This document shows positions 27,555 through 39,800 of a DNA stretch of 64,000 nt, piece by piece. The position numbers and the translations under genes were made by a program. Origin of the DNA: Rhizophagus irregularis. Taxonomy: Eukaryota; Glomeromycota; Glomeromycetes; Glomerales; Glomeraceae. The notes under the pieces are model-generated. The model did no database searches. It was not told the DNA's origin and was given only the letters and a program-made list of their open reading frames with translations. Position 1 is the stretch's first letter; each line of letters opens with the position of its first letter. The stretch spans positions 2,604,001 to 2,668,000 of the forward strand of contig NC_089448.1 in the NCBI RefSeq assembly GCF_026210795.1, written 5' to 3'.

Positions 27555-27722
27555 AATATTATGAACTACCAAACTACTCGTCATACTGAAAAGCACCCAC
27601 ATGTACACTGTCAAATGATACGTTCTGCTCAGAAAGTAAGAAATATTTGTAATATCCTATCTTAGCAAAAATGCCTCTCTTTCTTCACAAGGGTGCGATC
27701 ACAGGACCCACTACATTACAAG
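27555..27722. repeat. Dispersed direct repeat, copy 2
   Basis: Counterpart of 17941-18090, followed by a long A tract (27723-27745). Confidence 0.5.
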
Positions 27723-28017
27723 TAAAAAAAAAAAAAAAGAAAAAAATAACAATTTTTAAGAATTCTGCAAAGTCAAAGAAATTAACAAATCCAGATCGTT
27801 CCTTTTCCCATAAATCAACTAGCTACGGGGTTGAGCAATTCCATCTAACTAAGTCATAGGATCCTGCGACCACAAAGTAATAATCAAGGACCAACTTGCT
27901 GTAAATAGTAGAATCTGTATACTTATTGGATATTGCTAGTTGAGAATGGATGAGACCCCATTTGCAGAAGGAAGTTTGAAAATCGTAATGAGATAAGGTA
28001 TCTACTATCAGATGTCC

Positions 28018-28277
28018 AGACACACTAAGGTTGCTTGTCTAAACCTCTTCAAAATCCTACGATTAGTTTCGTCAAAATTTTACTATAGATTTATTATAGT
28101 TTCGGCAGAGTTTCGGCAGTTTCAGCATTTATAATAAATTTCGGCAGTTTCACCTTTCTCCAAAGTTTCGCCAGTTTTTTAATATAATTTTAATATAGTT
28201 TCGGCAAAATTTTGCTTTTCGGCGAAACGCCATCTTGCCTAAACCCCTAGGTTTCGGCAAGCAACCTTAAGACACAC
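28018..28277. mobile_element. hAT MITE copy with perfect 8-bp target duplication
   Basis: The element 28026-28269 (244 bp) starts TAAGGTTGCTTGTC and ends GGCAAGCAACCTTA, so the ends are inverted repeats. Target duplication AGACACAC at 28018-28025 and 28270-28277. It has no coding capacity; the interior is built from TTTCGGCA-type words. Confidence 0.9.
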
Positions 28278-29003
28278 AGTTAAAAAATCCAAATACTAGT
28301 AGCTTCCTCCATATCATAATAATATGTAGTCACCGTCTGAAAACTCTATCCAAAAAAATATATAAGTAATAAAAAAAATAAAAATAAAAAAACTAACTAA
28401 AATAAGAAATTAAAAAAATCTATATTAAAAATAAAAGAAACACAAAAATCCTGAGATAGAATGAGTCTACTGGTATGTTTATCGTGGTTTTTCTTCTTTC
28501 TTGGAGTAAAGAAAGATGAGGCTTAAGCGTGTACACGATAGATGTTTAAAGATAAATCCATGATTTGTTCTACAGTATCGGGTAAATGTTGAGCCGAAAG
28601 TGACACTATTGAAATCATTAAGGAAATCGTGATTGGTCAACTGTTCTGGATATAAATAAAAGAAAAAGGGTAAGTCATATTTGATAATTGTTTATTGTAC
28701 CATCAGAAGATTCAGGAATGTAATTAAAAATGCATCCAGTAGAGCACGTGATCTAATCCAAAAATCTCCAGAGAGCTTTTTGATTGGTAATTTATGTTGT
28801 TGCTTAATCAGAAAGTATAGCTATATATATTGTTTTTGTGATGGTTGGTGAAGGATATTGTTGAAGGTCGTTTGCTAATTATTATAAATATAAGGATCTG
28901 CTATTATATCAATTAGTTGTTATTGTAAAGGAAGTATATTATTTTAATTTTCGTTATGTTCAATATTTTCTACTTTCATATTATTTTCTAAATCAACTGC
29001 ATT
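28278..29003. other. Spacer without recognised gene
   Basis: Mixed sequence, less AT-rich at 28440-28860 (for example GTGTACACGATAGATG), which may be old coding or transposon DNA, but no frame or family is recognisable. Confidence 0.4.
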
Positions 29004-29620
29004 TCAACTTTTTTGTTTAGTTAAAATAAATTTTCTTAACAATTTTACTAATTCGTTATCACATCCAGTTTTTAATGCAATATTAATTGCAGTTTTTGCA
29101 GTTAAAAATGCTATTCCAAATTTATTTCTTTTAGAAATAATTTGTTGAATAATTTCGTTATTATAAAATTCTTGAAAATGCTTTTTTAAATTTTGAAAAG
29201 TGAAATTTACTGTATGTAGCATTGCTATATCAGATGATTCTACTACTGTAAGAACAGGTGAATTTTCAAGTATACTACTATTCAATTTCATTAAAATATC
29301 ATCTTTGTACCATCTAATGGGAATAATACTAATATGAAATTTTGCTATATTAGAATAAAACATAACTCTCTAAAAATGGTGGCAAATTATTCCTTTTGTA
29401 ATTGTTTCCAAATAAGTACAAATATATGATCTATCATTAAAAAGGCCTACTAGATTTTCTTTTTAAGAAATACCTTCTACTAGACAAATTTTTCAAGTTT
29501 CAACAATATTTGATATATCTATGTCATTTAATATAGCTTTTAACATTACTTGTAGTTTATCTACTATATCTTCTTTAAAATTATCATCTGGAGTATTAGA
29601 AAGTGAGTTCTATAATGAAA
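29004..29620 (-). pseudogene. MULE/FAR1-like transposase fragment with SWIM-type motif
   Basis: Minus-strand blocks NTPDDNFKEDIVDKLQVMLK, ENLVGLFNDRSYICTYLE, TKGIICHHF, then from 29363 MFYSNIAKFHISIIPIRWYK and KRNKFGIAFLTAKTAINIAL with a stop after LTKQKS. The Cys-x-(Tyr)...Cys-x-His spacing fits a degenerate SWIM zinc motif, and the following PIRWYK / HFQEFYNNEI region is what follows it in fungal FAR1-like transposases. One stop and at least one frame change separate the parts. Only the C-terminal part of such a protein is present. Confidence 0.55.
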
Positions 29621-30004
29621 AACAATGTTTTTTGTTTATAAATGTTAATCAATACCAATAGTTTTATTTTTTAAAAAATAATACATACATCAAATGAACA
29701 AAATATTAGTTGCCCTTCATAAGTAAATGATTGTGAAATTTGAAATCGTTGTGAAGATAATATAAAAGGAGTTAAAAATTAAACAATAACTGTATTAACA
29801 TCTGAAAAAAAATTGAGAAGAAAGATGTGAAAGTCCAACTGTTGTATATTTTGCTTTAAGATCTGTTAATTAACAATATTTAATTTTTTCTTTATGTCTC
29901 TTATTTATAGTTTCTTTTATCTCACAAAGTGTACTTGTACTATTTAAAGATTTTTTAATAATTGCATTAAAACTTCTTTACAGAAACCTTGAATTTTTAA
30001 ACAA

Positions 30005-30960
30005 TACCGAATTGATATAATAATGATGTTAAATAAATATCGTGGTGATATCGATTTGCAAATGATATCATTATGATATCGCAATGATATCATTTCAATA
30101 TTAATTCAATATATCGAAATGATATCGTAAAGATATTTGTTTGAAAAAATATCAGATCGATATCATTTCGATATTGTTATAACAACAATGAATTTTTTGA
30201 AAAATGGGAAGTAAATACGATATTAATATGATATCGTTCCAACATTAATTCAATATCAATATGATATCGTAAAGATATCACTTTATAATTATCTAATCGA
30301 CATCATAACGATATTGACGAAACATCAAATCGATATCATATCGATATTTCGATATTGTTATAACAATAATGAAAAATAGAAAGTAAATACGATATTAATA
30401 TGATATCGTTCCAACATTAATTCAATATCAATATGATATCGTAAAGATATCACTTTATAATTATCTAATCGACATCATAACGATATTGACGAAACATCAA
30501 ATCGATATCATTTCGATATTGTTATAACAATAATGAAAAATAGAAAGTAAATACGATATTAATATGATATCGTTCCAACATTAATTCAATATCAATATGA
30601 TATCGTAAAGATATCACTTTATAATTATCTAATCGACATCATAACGATATTGACGAAACATCAAATCGATATCATTTTGATATTGTTATAACAATAATGA
30701 AAAATAGAAAGTAAATACGATATTAATATGATATCGTTCTAACATTAATTCAATATCAATATGATATCGTAAAGATATCACTTTATAATTATCTAATCGA
30801 TATTGACAAATAACGAAACGATATCATTTTGATATTGTTATAACAATAATGATTTTTTTTAATAAATGCAATATCAATATAATATTATTTTAATATTAAT
30901 TCAGTATCAAAATAATATCAAAATGATATTATCTATAAAAATATCAAATCAATCAAATAT
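30005..30960. repeat. GATATC-rich tandem array 1
   Basis: Four units begin at 30211, 30383, 30547 and 30711 (periods 172, 164 and 164 bp) with GTAAATACGATATTAATATG; the flanks hold looser copies. GATATC and CGATATCG-like palindromes recur every 10-30 bp. Neighbouring units are nearly identical, so the amplification is recent. Confidence 0.9.
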
Positions 30961-32868
30961 CGTTAAATTCAATTTTATAATATTTTAATAATTTGTAATC
31001 TAATTTAAAAGTTAATTTCAATAGATTTAAGTTACCGGTTATTTATTACAATAACAATTTTAATTACAGATAAAGTATACATTAGTTTAAATATTATATA
31101 ACAGATAAAAAAATATATAATAAACTAATTCAATAAATTAGAATTATGAGTTAAATTGGTGATGTAAGTCAAAACATTATGCCTTAATACTCCAGAATCA
31201 TAACTCATCAACCCAAAGTTGAGGATTAACCGGGTACCTTGCTTTAGATTCAGCGACACTGCCCAAGTTGGATGGGGTGTCACAGGTACGCTTTAAGAAG
31301 ACTCGCTACGACTCTATTGCAAAAAGGATAAGTATATTCGAAAACACCAGACATAAATTCACCTCAGAAGTTTGGCGGGAAACCCCTGTAAACAACTGCA
31401 GTTTCATCATTACCAAAATCATTGAACTTAGGGATACAATGAAAAAGTTCATGAGAATGACGGCTTTAAAAAAAAAATACAAATATATTCTCAACTTTGA
31501 CAATTCACCCTTATTCTTTGGCCTGGAATTCTCATATGACTGCATTATTGTTGTTTGTAATTTGATCCATTGAATCCACCATAAATTGCCTGGCAAAGCG
31601 AACTTTTATTAGACAACCATAGCTTCATCAACAAACGTTGCAATGTGTTTGGACGAATGACATCCTGTTTAATAAATTTTAAATGGGCAAACGTGGACCT
31701 AAAACCCATTAAAGATAGGCTGCAAGAAGTGCAAAGCAACCTACCAACCCACGAGTGGGTCTAAGGGTTAGGGAATAAAATATACGCCAAACACACACAA
31801 GTTGGTATGGAGTTAAAGTCTTACAAACTAAAAATTATTTTTGCCACTTAATTCTCCAATAATCAATGTTATAAAAAAGTTACTTACGACTTAAGCCTAC
31901 TTAATTATATATAAAATGACACTTCGAACAGACAGAGCTCATGATATATGAGAATATCCCATCATGCCTATTTTAACCCTTGATTAAAGGATTTTCGTTG
32001 CGTTAATTATATAAGCTTTACGCCTATATAACATAAGCTTACACCTATATAATTCAAGTCCGCCTTTTCCTATAACACACTATGCACGACGGCAGACGGT
32101 ATAGGAGGCAGACTCTACTTTCAGAAAGAAAGTTTTTTTTTAAAAAAAAAAATGTACAAAATAAATAGTCTTAAATAAAATAGTGGTTAATTGACTTTTT
32201 AGGAATTAATAGCCTTATAATATACGCGATCATTTAATATACGCGATTATTTAATCAGACAATTTATTAAATTTGGTATTACACGAACTTGATCAACCTG
32301 ATAATTGTTTAGTCTTTTATAGGTGGATATTTCTTGAATTATCACCTGAACTTTTCAATTTTTTGCAGAATCGATGAAAACCGGAAAAGTATTCTGATTC
32401 AGAAATTTTTTTAAGAAATGTGTTTGTTATTTTGTAAATTACCAGTCAGAATTGGCTTAAACTTTAAAGTTCTTACTTTACGCAAATGTTACGTAAATGT
32501 ATTCTTTTTGATCTGTATAATAACGTCAAATATATAGAGATATTTAGGCCGTATACATTAAAGAAGAAACGTCACATAATAACCATTCCATTTTTAACAA
32601 AACAACAATTACTTTTTAAACTTGAAAGTGTTATATCTTAGACAAACATTTTATAGTTTTATACATCCATTTTATTTTATATTATTATCACTCGACATTA
32701 TGGTATAATGTTTAGAATAATGATGTTTCATATTATCATTTACTTGTAAAATTTACTAAATTTATTCAATGTAATATCGTTATAAAATGCATAATTTTAT
32801 AAAAAAATTAGAGCGTTTGCTAAGATTTATAACTATGTATAATTTAATATTATTATTAATAACTATGA
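30961..32868. other. Intergenic, no confirmed gene
   Basis: 31185-31740 is less AT-rich and has short open frames on both strands, but no family is recognisable; it may be an old gene relic. An imperfect inverted repeat AGTCCGCC...TATAGGAGGCAGACT lies at 32058-32115, and ATATACGCGAT is repeated at 32221 and 32239. Confidence 0.4.
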
Positions 32869-33733
32869 TTAAAGAATATGAAGTATCAGTACAGTATAAA
32901 TAAAATAACTTACCGATAAAGAATCAACGATCTTATTTCCGCTCCTAGAAGGGATCGTTAATTTTTTGGTCATATTATCTAATTCTTTAACGGCGGACAA
33001 ATTTTTTCCGTTCCACGAAACCTTAAAGGTTTCTCTTACGAAATCAACCAAGGTATTGAATCCTCCATTTCTTGTTAATTCTGAAATATTAACAGCTACA
33101 AGCTGTCGGCTTAAAATCTTTTGGACAAATTCTTCATCAACGTAATCTATAAGTTCCTTTTGAGATAAACTTCCAGTAGATGCTCTATAATTAAATTAAT
33201 AATTAATACAAACAGCACTATTTGGTTAGCTACGAAACAATTAAATAAATACCTGTTTTTTCTTATTTCTTTAAATTCTTCTACAGAAGTTAAAATAATT
33301 TGGTTAAACTTATTTCTGAAATCGATAAAAAATTTTCGGGTTTTTTCGAGGTAGCTTTTAGCTTCGTTCGAATGTATTTTTATTTTGAAAATTTTTGTTA
33401 TCAACTCATCAAAAACTTCACCACGCGGACTTCTTGCACGTAAAAAAAGACACTTGACACTTTCGTCCCATAGACGAATTTTATCCTAAAATATTAAAAA
33501 TACATTATTTAAAAGATTTAGACATAATAAAATCATGTTAATTTAATACTTACGTCCGTAATTTTACTGGATGATGAGATAGCAACATCCGTATTGTTCA
33601 TTTCTAGTGCCAATCTTAAAATTTCCGGATAATTCGGACGAAGCTGCCAAACAACTATTTCTAAATTTGACTTTGATTGAAATACTTCGGGTTTTTTATG
33701 ATCTTCCGTCTTACTCTCATCATCATCATCATT

Positions 33734-33789
<56 letters not shown>

Positions 33790-34099
33790 TACTTCTTTTT
33801 TCATTTACTACTATAACTTCTTTATCAGGCAGATTCGGCAGCTTCATTACTATTTTACTTTTTTTAAATCACTGGATTGGCTTTCTCAATGTCAATATCT
33901 CTTCTTTTTTCGTAATTTGTTTTCTTTTCGATCCTATTATACATATTTTTGGTATTTATTAATTATTCTTCTTACATATAACTATATAAGCAAAACTTAC
34001 TATAAATTTACAAAAGAGTTATATCTACATACCTCCTTCAACTTCCATTTCTTGATTATCATCAGACGATTTATTAGGTAATTTACGTTTAGTCGTCAT
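32869..34099 (-). CDS. Polyaspartate-containing protein of unknown function, 4 exons
   Basis: Exons (minus) 34099-34033, 33849-33554, 33485-33253 and 33184-32914 keep one frame (289 codons). A strong GTAAGT donor at 32913 either splices to an exon that stops at once or is read through to a stop at 32869. The protein begins MTTKRKLPNKSSDDNQEMEV, then has an uninterrupted run of about 18 Asp plus further Asp encoded by an ATC/GAT trinucleotide repeat (33717-33789), then a helical region (LWDESVKCLFLRARSPRGEV, FDELITKIFKIKIHSNEAKS, FRNKFNQIILTSVEEFKEIR, VDFVRETFKVSWNGKNLSAV). The Asp tract is too long to be structured and probably varies in length between strains. I do not recognise the C-terminal domain. 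No signal peptide. Confidence 0.7.
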
Positions 34100-34588
34100 A
34101 ATATAAAAAAAAAATATGAGCGAAAAAAAAAGTGGAACAACCTTTTTGTTTAAAAGTAGGTGATATTTATCGAGAAAATATGAATGAATAAAAAATGTAA
34201 GCAACTTTCTTTGCTCAAAAAAGTAGATGATAAATATTGAATGAACAAAAAAAAGGGCGAGGTTATCGTGATATAATTTTGAGATTTTAGCTATTGTAAT
34301 TATGATTGTAGTATTTAATTGGAAAATATACATGATCTTAATATCATTGTGTATCGTGTAGAATGCAGGATCAGTTAAAAATATCAGGAGATGGGAAAAC
34401 TAAAAATTATGATTTCTAGAAGATCGAAAATTAAATTTAATTAATATAAATAAATTATTACAATATCGAATTTCATTCAGTGAAATTTTTTTTTTACATG
34501 GAAGATTACCTCAAATCGATTTTACGGTTTCAAATTTATTATATTTTTCAGGCTATACGTGGAATGAGAAGAAAAATAATGGAAAGGT
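34100..34588. other. Intergenic
   Basis: AT-rich, with several runs of A. Upstream of the polyaspartate gene; nothing else recognised. Confidence 0.45.
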
Positions 34589-34698
34589 GAGAAGAAAAAT
34601 GATCGGTAGAAGAAAAGGAGTGAGAAGAAAAATGATCGGTAGAAGAAAAGGAGTGAGAAGAAAAATGATCGGTAGAAGAAAAGGAGTGAGAAGAAATT
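34589..34698. repeat. 33-bp tandem repeat, 3.3 copies
   Basis: A unit starting GAGAAGAAAAATGATCGGTA begins at 34589, 34622, 34655 and (partial) 34688. Copies are identical by eye. Confidence 0.9.
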
Positions 34699-35368
34699 AA
34701 TGGAATATTACGTTTTGAATTTCCATTTTTATGTGTGATACGATGACGTACGAAAAAAAAATTTATAAGATCGCAAGATCTTTCTTGACGGAAAAATAAC
34801 TGAGCCAATGAACCATGTGATGATCCTATCTAACTAAGCCATATCTATTTAGTGTAAGCCTCTTGGATTGATTACATAAAAAATAGATGGGATCTACAGT
34901 AGTAGACTTACAACGATATTTGAAAAATACCGATATATTGATTGAAATTGTGAAATTACTGATAGGAAAGAGTTTTAATACATATTGGTGTAATCAAATA
35001 TCGGTATATAAAGTATCAACTATTCAAATAATACAAGTCATGTGCAACTAATCATTTGTTTAATTGTTCGATAATATTCCTAAAACGGAGTAAATTAAGA
35101 TCGAATTAAGTTCGTTACGGTGTAAATTAAGGTTAGCTTAAAATTCAGTATAATTGTAATATATCATCGCAGTGTAATATGAAATATAATCAAGGAAGGA
35201 CATGCGTGATTTAAAATATTATATTTTATAATTATAAAGTATAAAGATAACATTTTAACTCATTTTTTATTAATAGAATTTGTTTATTTATTTTTATTTA
35301 TATATATTAATTAATGCAGTATTACTATAATTATATTTTTAAAATAAATTGATAAATCAAAAAATTGA
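34699..35368. other. Intergenic
   Basis: AT-rich. A phrase CCATGTGATGATCCTATCTA followed by ACTAAGCCATATC (34811-34843) is like CCATCTAACTAAGTCATAGG at 27840-27859 in part; both may be short repeat relics. No gene seen. Confidence 0.35.
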
Positions 35369-35775
35369 GTGTATTCAATGTTAAATAAATTAATTAAAGA
35401 TGATTGCATTAGAACTAAAAAATTTAGGCAAGATCGTAAAAATAAACTCAAAGAAATCAAAAAAAAATATGTGTGTATTCAATGTTAAATAAATTAATTA
35501 AAGATGATTGCATTAGAACTAGACAAGATCGTAAAAATAAACTCAAAGAAATCAAAAAAAAATTATGTGTGTATTCATTGTTAAATAAATTAATTAAGGA
35601 TGATTGCATTAGAACTAAAAAATTTAGACAAGATCGTAAAAATAAACTCAAAGAAATCAAAAAAAAATTATGTGTGTATTCAATGTTAAATAAATTAATT
35701 AAGGATGATTGCATTAGAACTAAAAAATTTAGACAAGATCGTAAAAATAAACTCAAAGAAATCATAATAAATTTA
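35369..35775. repeat. ~100-bp tandem repeat, 4 copies, open in one frame
   Basis: Units start GTGTATTCAATGTTAAATAA at 35369, 35473, 35569 and 35674 (periods 104, 96 and 105). One frame reads MLNKLIKDDCIRT followed by RQDRKNKLKEIKKK repeatedly, but the period is not a constant multiple of three, so this is better taken as a DNA repeat than as a gene. Confidence 0.85.
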
Positions 35776-35832
35776 TTATAAATATAGAGCCTTTTCTTGA
35801 CATTTTCCCCATCAAACTAATAATATTTAATA

Positions 35833-36528
35833 ATGGCAGCATTAAACTTAAACGCAAATCTTCCAGTATACATTCAATGGCCCGATGACGCTGCTTTGAC
35901 CTTAATTCAGCGTCGTCGGGCCTATCATCCCTTATTGCATACAACGAGGTTACATGACCAAAACCAATTATGGCGTGGAATTGCTCGTGATATACGAAAC
36001 AACCACATATTCAGGCCAACTAGAAAACAATGTAGAGAGAAATGGAATGCGCTAAAGTCGGGGTACGAGAATTTAGAGAGATTAATAAACAGAAATCCTG
36101 AAGGATATCCCACTCGTACCCCGACTTTGCATGACGAGAGATTCCACCAGGAACTCTCTGACGAGTTTTGGAGAGTGGAGCGTAAGTATTTATTATTTAA
36201 CTGATTTTTTCATTAATTCATTGCATTTATATTAATACTTGCTTTGTTTTAAGCATTAGTCCGGGCCGCCCGGAGAAATAGGATGGATCGTAGGACATAC
36301 GAGTATAGAGAGCGCAGGCGCTCTCGCTCCCGATCCCCCGACTACCGCCGAGCGCAGGCGCTCTCGTTCTCGATCTCCTCGCCACCGAGAGCGCAGGCGC
36401 TCTCGTTCTCGATCTCCCTACCACCGAGAGCGCGGGCGCTCTCACCGACGTCATTGATTTTTTATTTTTTATTTTATTATTTTAATATATTTTATTTTAT
36501 TTTATTATTATGTTTTATTTTATTTTAA
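35833..36528 (+). CDS. Trihelix/SANT-like DNA-binding protein with RS-type C-terminus, likely frameshifted
   Basis: Exon 1 (35833-36181) opens MAALNLNANLPVYIQWPDDA and contains a three-helix Myb/SANT-like unit: LWRGIARDIRNNH, FRPTRKQCREKWNALKSGYE and NLERLINRN. Such domains bind DNA and occur in PIF/Harbinger accessory proteins and in host factors. A GTAAGT donor splices to 36254. Exon 2 starts PLVRAARRNRMDRRTYEYRE then RRRSRSRSPDYRR. After that, two bases are missing at 36350/36351 compared with the other copies of the repeated GAGAGCGCAGGCGCTCTC word, so the frame leaves the Arg/Ser pattern (RAQALSFSI...) and runs to a stop at 36528. In the other frame the RS pattern would continue and stop at about 36454. 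The region is GC-rich, unlike its surroundings. Confidence 0.65.
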
Positions 36529-36884
36529 TATTATGTTTTATTTTATTTTATTATTATATGTTTTATTTTATTTAATTATTATTATGTTTATATTATTATA
36601 TGTTTTATTTTATTTTATTATTATGTTTTATATTATTATATATTTTATTTTATTTTCATTCAATAAATGACTATTTTCGATAATATACCAATTGTCATTA
36701 ACCATATACAGCCGGTTTAATTGACCCTAAATTTTGTGTAGCCAAATCGGCAGTAATTTAACCGAATTGATTACTTAATTGCATTTTTTTTTTTGCCGAC
36801 ACACTAATAGTATTTAATAAATTTAGTTCTAATTGAATTTATAAAATTCTAATTAAATTTGAATTATTTTAAATTGTTATAAAG
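36529..36884. other. Intergenic with TTTTATTTTA repeats
   Basis: 36455-36660 is a TTTTATT/ATTATTATG low-complexity run. AGCCAAATCGGC at 36743-36754 is also found in the 4.4-kb transposon's terminal repeat. ACACTAATAG at 36801 might be a CACTA-like terminus for the transposase downstream, but I found no partner. Confidence 0.4.
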
Positions 36885-39800
36885 ATGAGAAGACGATATA
36901 GTCACAACAAGCCAATAGAGCCAATTCGAATTCGAAATCGGTTTTCTTACAGCAAACCTAATGAGACAACAGATTCTGACGAGAGAGTGGCAATTCGTTC
37001 GCCTGTACGTTCACCTGATAATGATAACGATGACATGGACTTTCAGTATGATCATAAAGATGATTTAAGTTTTCAAGACATTAATGATGACGATAATGCA
37101 TATGGATCAATTAATCCTCAAGACTACAATGATGAGATGATATTTTCGCAAGATAATGTCAATTCATCTGATACTGAAGAGGAAGAAGAAAGTGATAACG
37201 AATACAATTATGAAGAGGAGGAAGAGGAGGAAGATAATAATGAAAACAATGACGAAGAGGAGGAGGATGAAGGTAATAATGATGATAATAATAATCAAGT
37301 GGAAGAGGAACGTAATAACGATGAAGAGGAACGTAATTACGATGAAGAGGAACGTAATAACGAAGAGGAAGAAATACATCAAATCGTTGAAGCGTTAGAT
37401 GAAGACAAGATACCGTTCTGCAATGGTCAATTTGCACCGTACTTTGATAATTATACAACTACGGCATTATTTTGCTGGCTTCAGAAACATAATGTTTCTA
37501 CGAAAGCATATGAAGATCTTGTCGATATCATTCACAATTCTCAATTTGAACCTACCCATGTGGTAAAAAATATCCGAAGATTCCAATCATGGAGAAAACG
37601 TCTTCCTCTCCTACCAATAATAACAAAGTCTATTAAAATTTCACCAAAAAAAACTCCATCAACCTCACGAGGATCAAAACTTTCGTATCAACTCTCAATT
37701 AGTGAAATTATATGGCGTGTTCTTAATAATCCGATGCTAATGAAGCATATGTATTTTGGACCCGGCATTAATTCTGAAGAAAAATCAGAATTTTGGCATG
37801 GAAATTTATGGGGGGAATCCCCACTTTTTGGACAACACGAAATATTAATATCAGAAGGTTATAAATTAATACACTTTGATACAATTATAATTTATTATCA
37901 TTGATAATATTTATTAAAGTTATTTATTTTTAATAAATAGTATTGTACCGATCTGGTGATTTTGTTTACTATCATGATGATAATGGTCAAAAAAAACTTG
38001 GAAGATTAAGATCAATTTTAAAAAATCATGATGGATATTATCAGTTACGAATTCAAAAAATTTTGGAATATAGTGATTTACCCGGAAATTTAAAAGGGTT
38101 ACCAAGACAACGTCGTTCTATTACCGCAAGATTGGCTTACAAGACGAACCATTTTTAATTATAATGACTTCTCAAATTTTAGAAAAAGTAACTATATTGA
38201 TGATGTTTCAACATCAAAATATTCCTGATGGTTCATTGCGGATTAGTGAAATAATTTATAAATGTAATGACCGTTGGCACGTTCGTAATGTAAAGCTTTC
38301 ATACCTACATCCATCCGATTACATTTCTATTAGAAATCCACCATCATCATCTATGCCAATCTATAAGCTGTTTTTAGATCTTTATTATGATGATTTTGGT
38401 ACATTTAGAAATGTATACCATTCTCTAGGTGGTGTTTATGTACAGTTTGGAAATATGCCAGCACATCAAAGAAAGCTAATAAAGAACCATTTTGTTATTG
38501 GGTTTATCCCATTTGGAGGAAAATTTGACGAATTTATGATACCATTCATTTCAGAAATGAAGGAATTAGAGAAAGGAAAGGTGATGACTGTCCAAGGACA
38601 AGATGCATGGATAATTGCTGGTTTAGGCGTTGTTACGGCAGATTTACCTCAAGGTAACGATATGACAGGAGTACTAAGGTATTTTTTCAACTTAGTTAAT
38701 AATATAATAATATAATTTTATGACAACTATTAAAATTTTTTAAAAAATAAATTTAGACATAATGCAAATAAGGGTTGTCGTACTTGTAAAACTACTAAAG
38801 AATCATTGAGTGCTCACAATCAGGATATCGTAACAACATTACGTTATCATCATATTACAGACGAAGAAATCTTAAAAATTTCTCACGAGACTATAATGTC
38901 AAGAAGAGATCAACTTTGTACGAATATGGTTTACGATCATTACCTAGTATTTTAGATAAATTAAAAGGAAAGACATTTACAGACGCCGCAGGATGTTTAT
39001 CATGCGACTGCAGGAAAGATTGGGCGGCTACTAAAATTAACTTGTGAATTATTTTCACGAGAAGGAGAAGATAATTTTATCGAAATTTGGAAAAATTTTA
39101 AAATCCCAAAAAGATGGTCTCGCTTACCAAATCCGATTACTCACTACAATAGTTTTATGATGTCGGATTTACTTAGATTAGCTATGATTATGCCATTTTT
39201 GTTAAACCAGTTTTTAAAAGAATCAAGTATCAAACGTAATGAAACAGCCATGATTCAACAAAGAATTGATGCATTTCGAGTTAGTTCAGTTCCAAAAATT
39301 ATTATATCTTGTTGGATACATGTTGCAAAAACTATGAAAGCGGTTTTTAACAAGAAATTTACATCAGATAGCTATGAGGAATTGCAACAATGTCTTGAAG
39401 AAGAGTTTTCAATCCTTCCAAAGGTATAGTTACAAATTTGATATTGAAATGTGGAATAATTTCAAATAATTAACAATATTTTACTTTTTATAGGTTTTTG
39501 TAAATTTTGTTAATTTACCAAACATACACGTTAATATGCATCTTTTGATGCATGCTAAAACCTTTGGAACACTTATTAATACCCAAGTTGGTATAAAAGA
39601 AATGGTCCATCGTATTTTTAAGGGATGGTACCAAAAACTAATTGCAAAAACATAGATTTAGATTTATTAAAGCGTTACAATACTTTATTTGCAATTCGAC
39701 ATTTAGCAGATGGTGGTATTGATCCAAGATTTAATAGATCTTGTACTGGATTTACAAATTCAAATTTTGGACAATTATTTTTAAATTGGTATGTTACAGA

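Noticed and set aside
27830-27862. tRNA-derived SINE suspected from AACTAAGTCATAGGATCC and the similar words at 34811-34843
   Set aside because: Only a weak box-A-like word; no box B, no cloverleaf, and the two sites diverge quickly.
31268-31596. Open frames of ~100 codons on both strands
   Set aside because: No recognisable family, no consistent splice structure; kept only as a note that the region is less AT-rich.
33607-34081. Polyhistidine and polyisoleucine frames opposite the polyaspartate exon
   Set aside because: Shadow readings of the ATC repeat; the minus strand has a consistent four-exon gene.
37156-37398. Lys/Met-rich and Tyr/His-rich frames over the acidic tract
   Set aside because: They are other-frame readings of the GAA/GAT-rich repeat that codes the Asp/Glu tract of the Plavaka-like protein.
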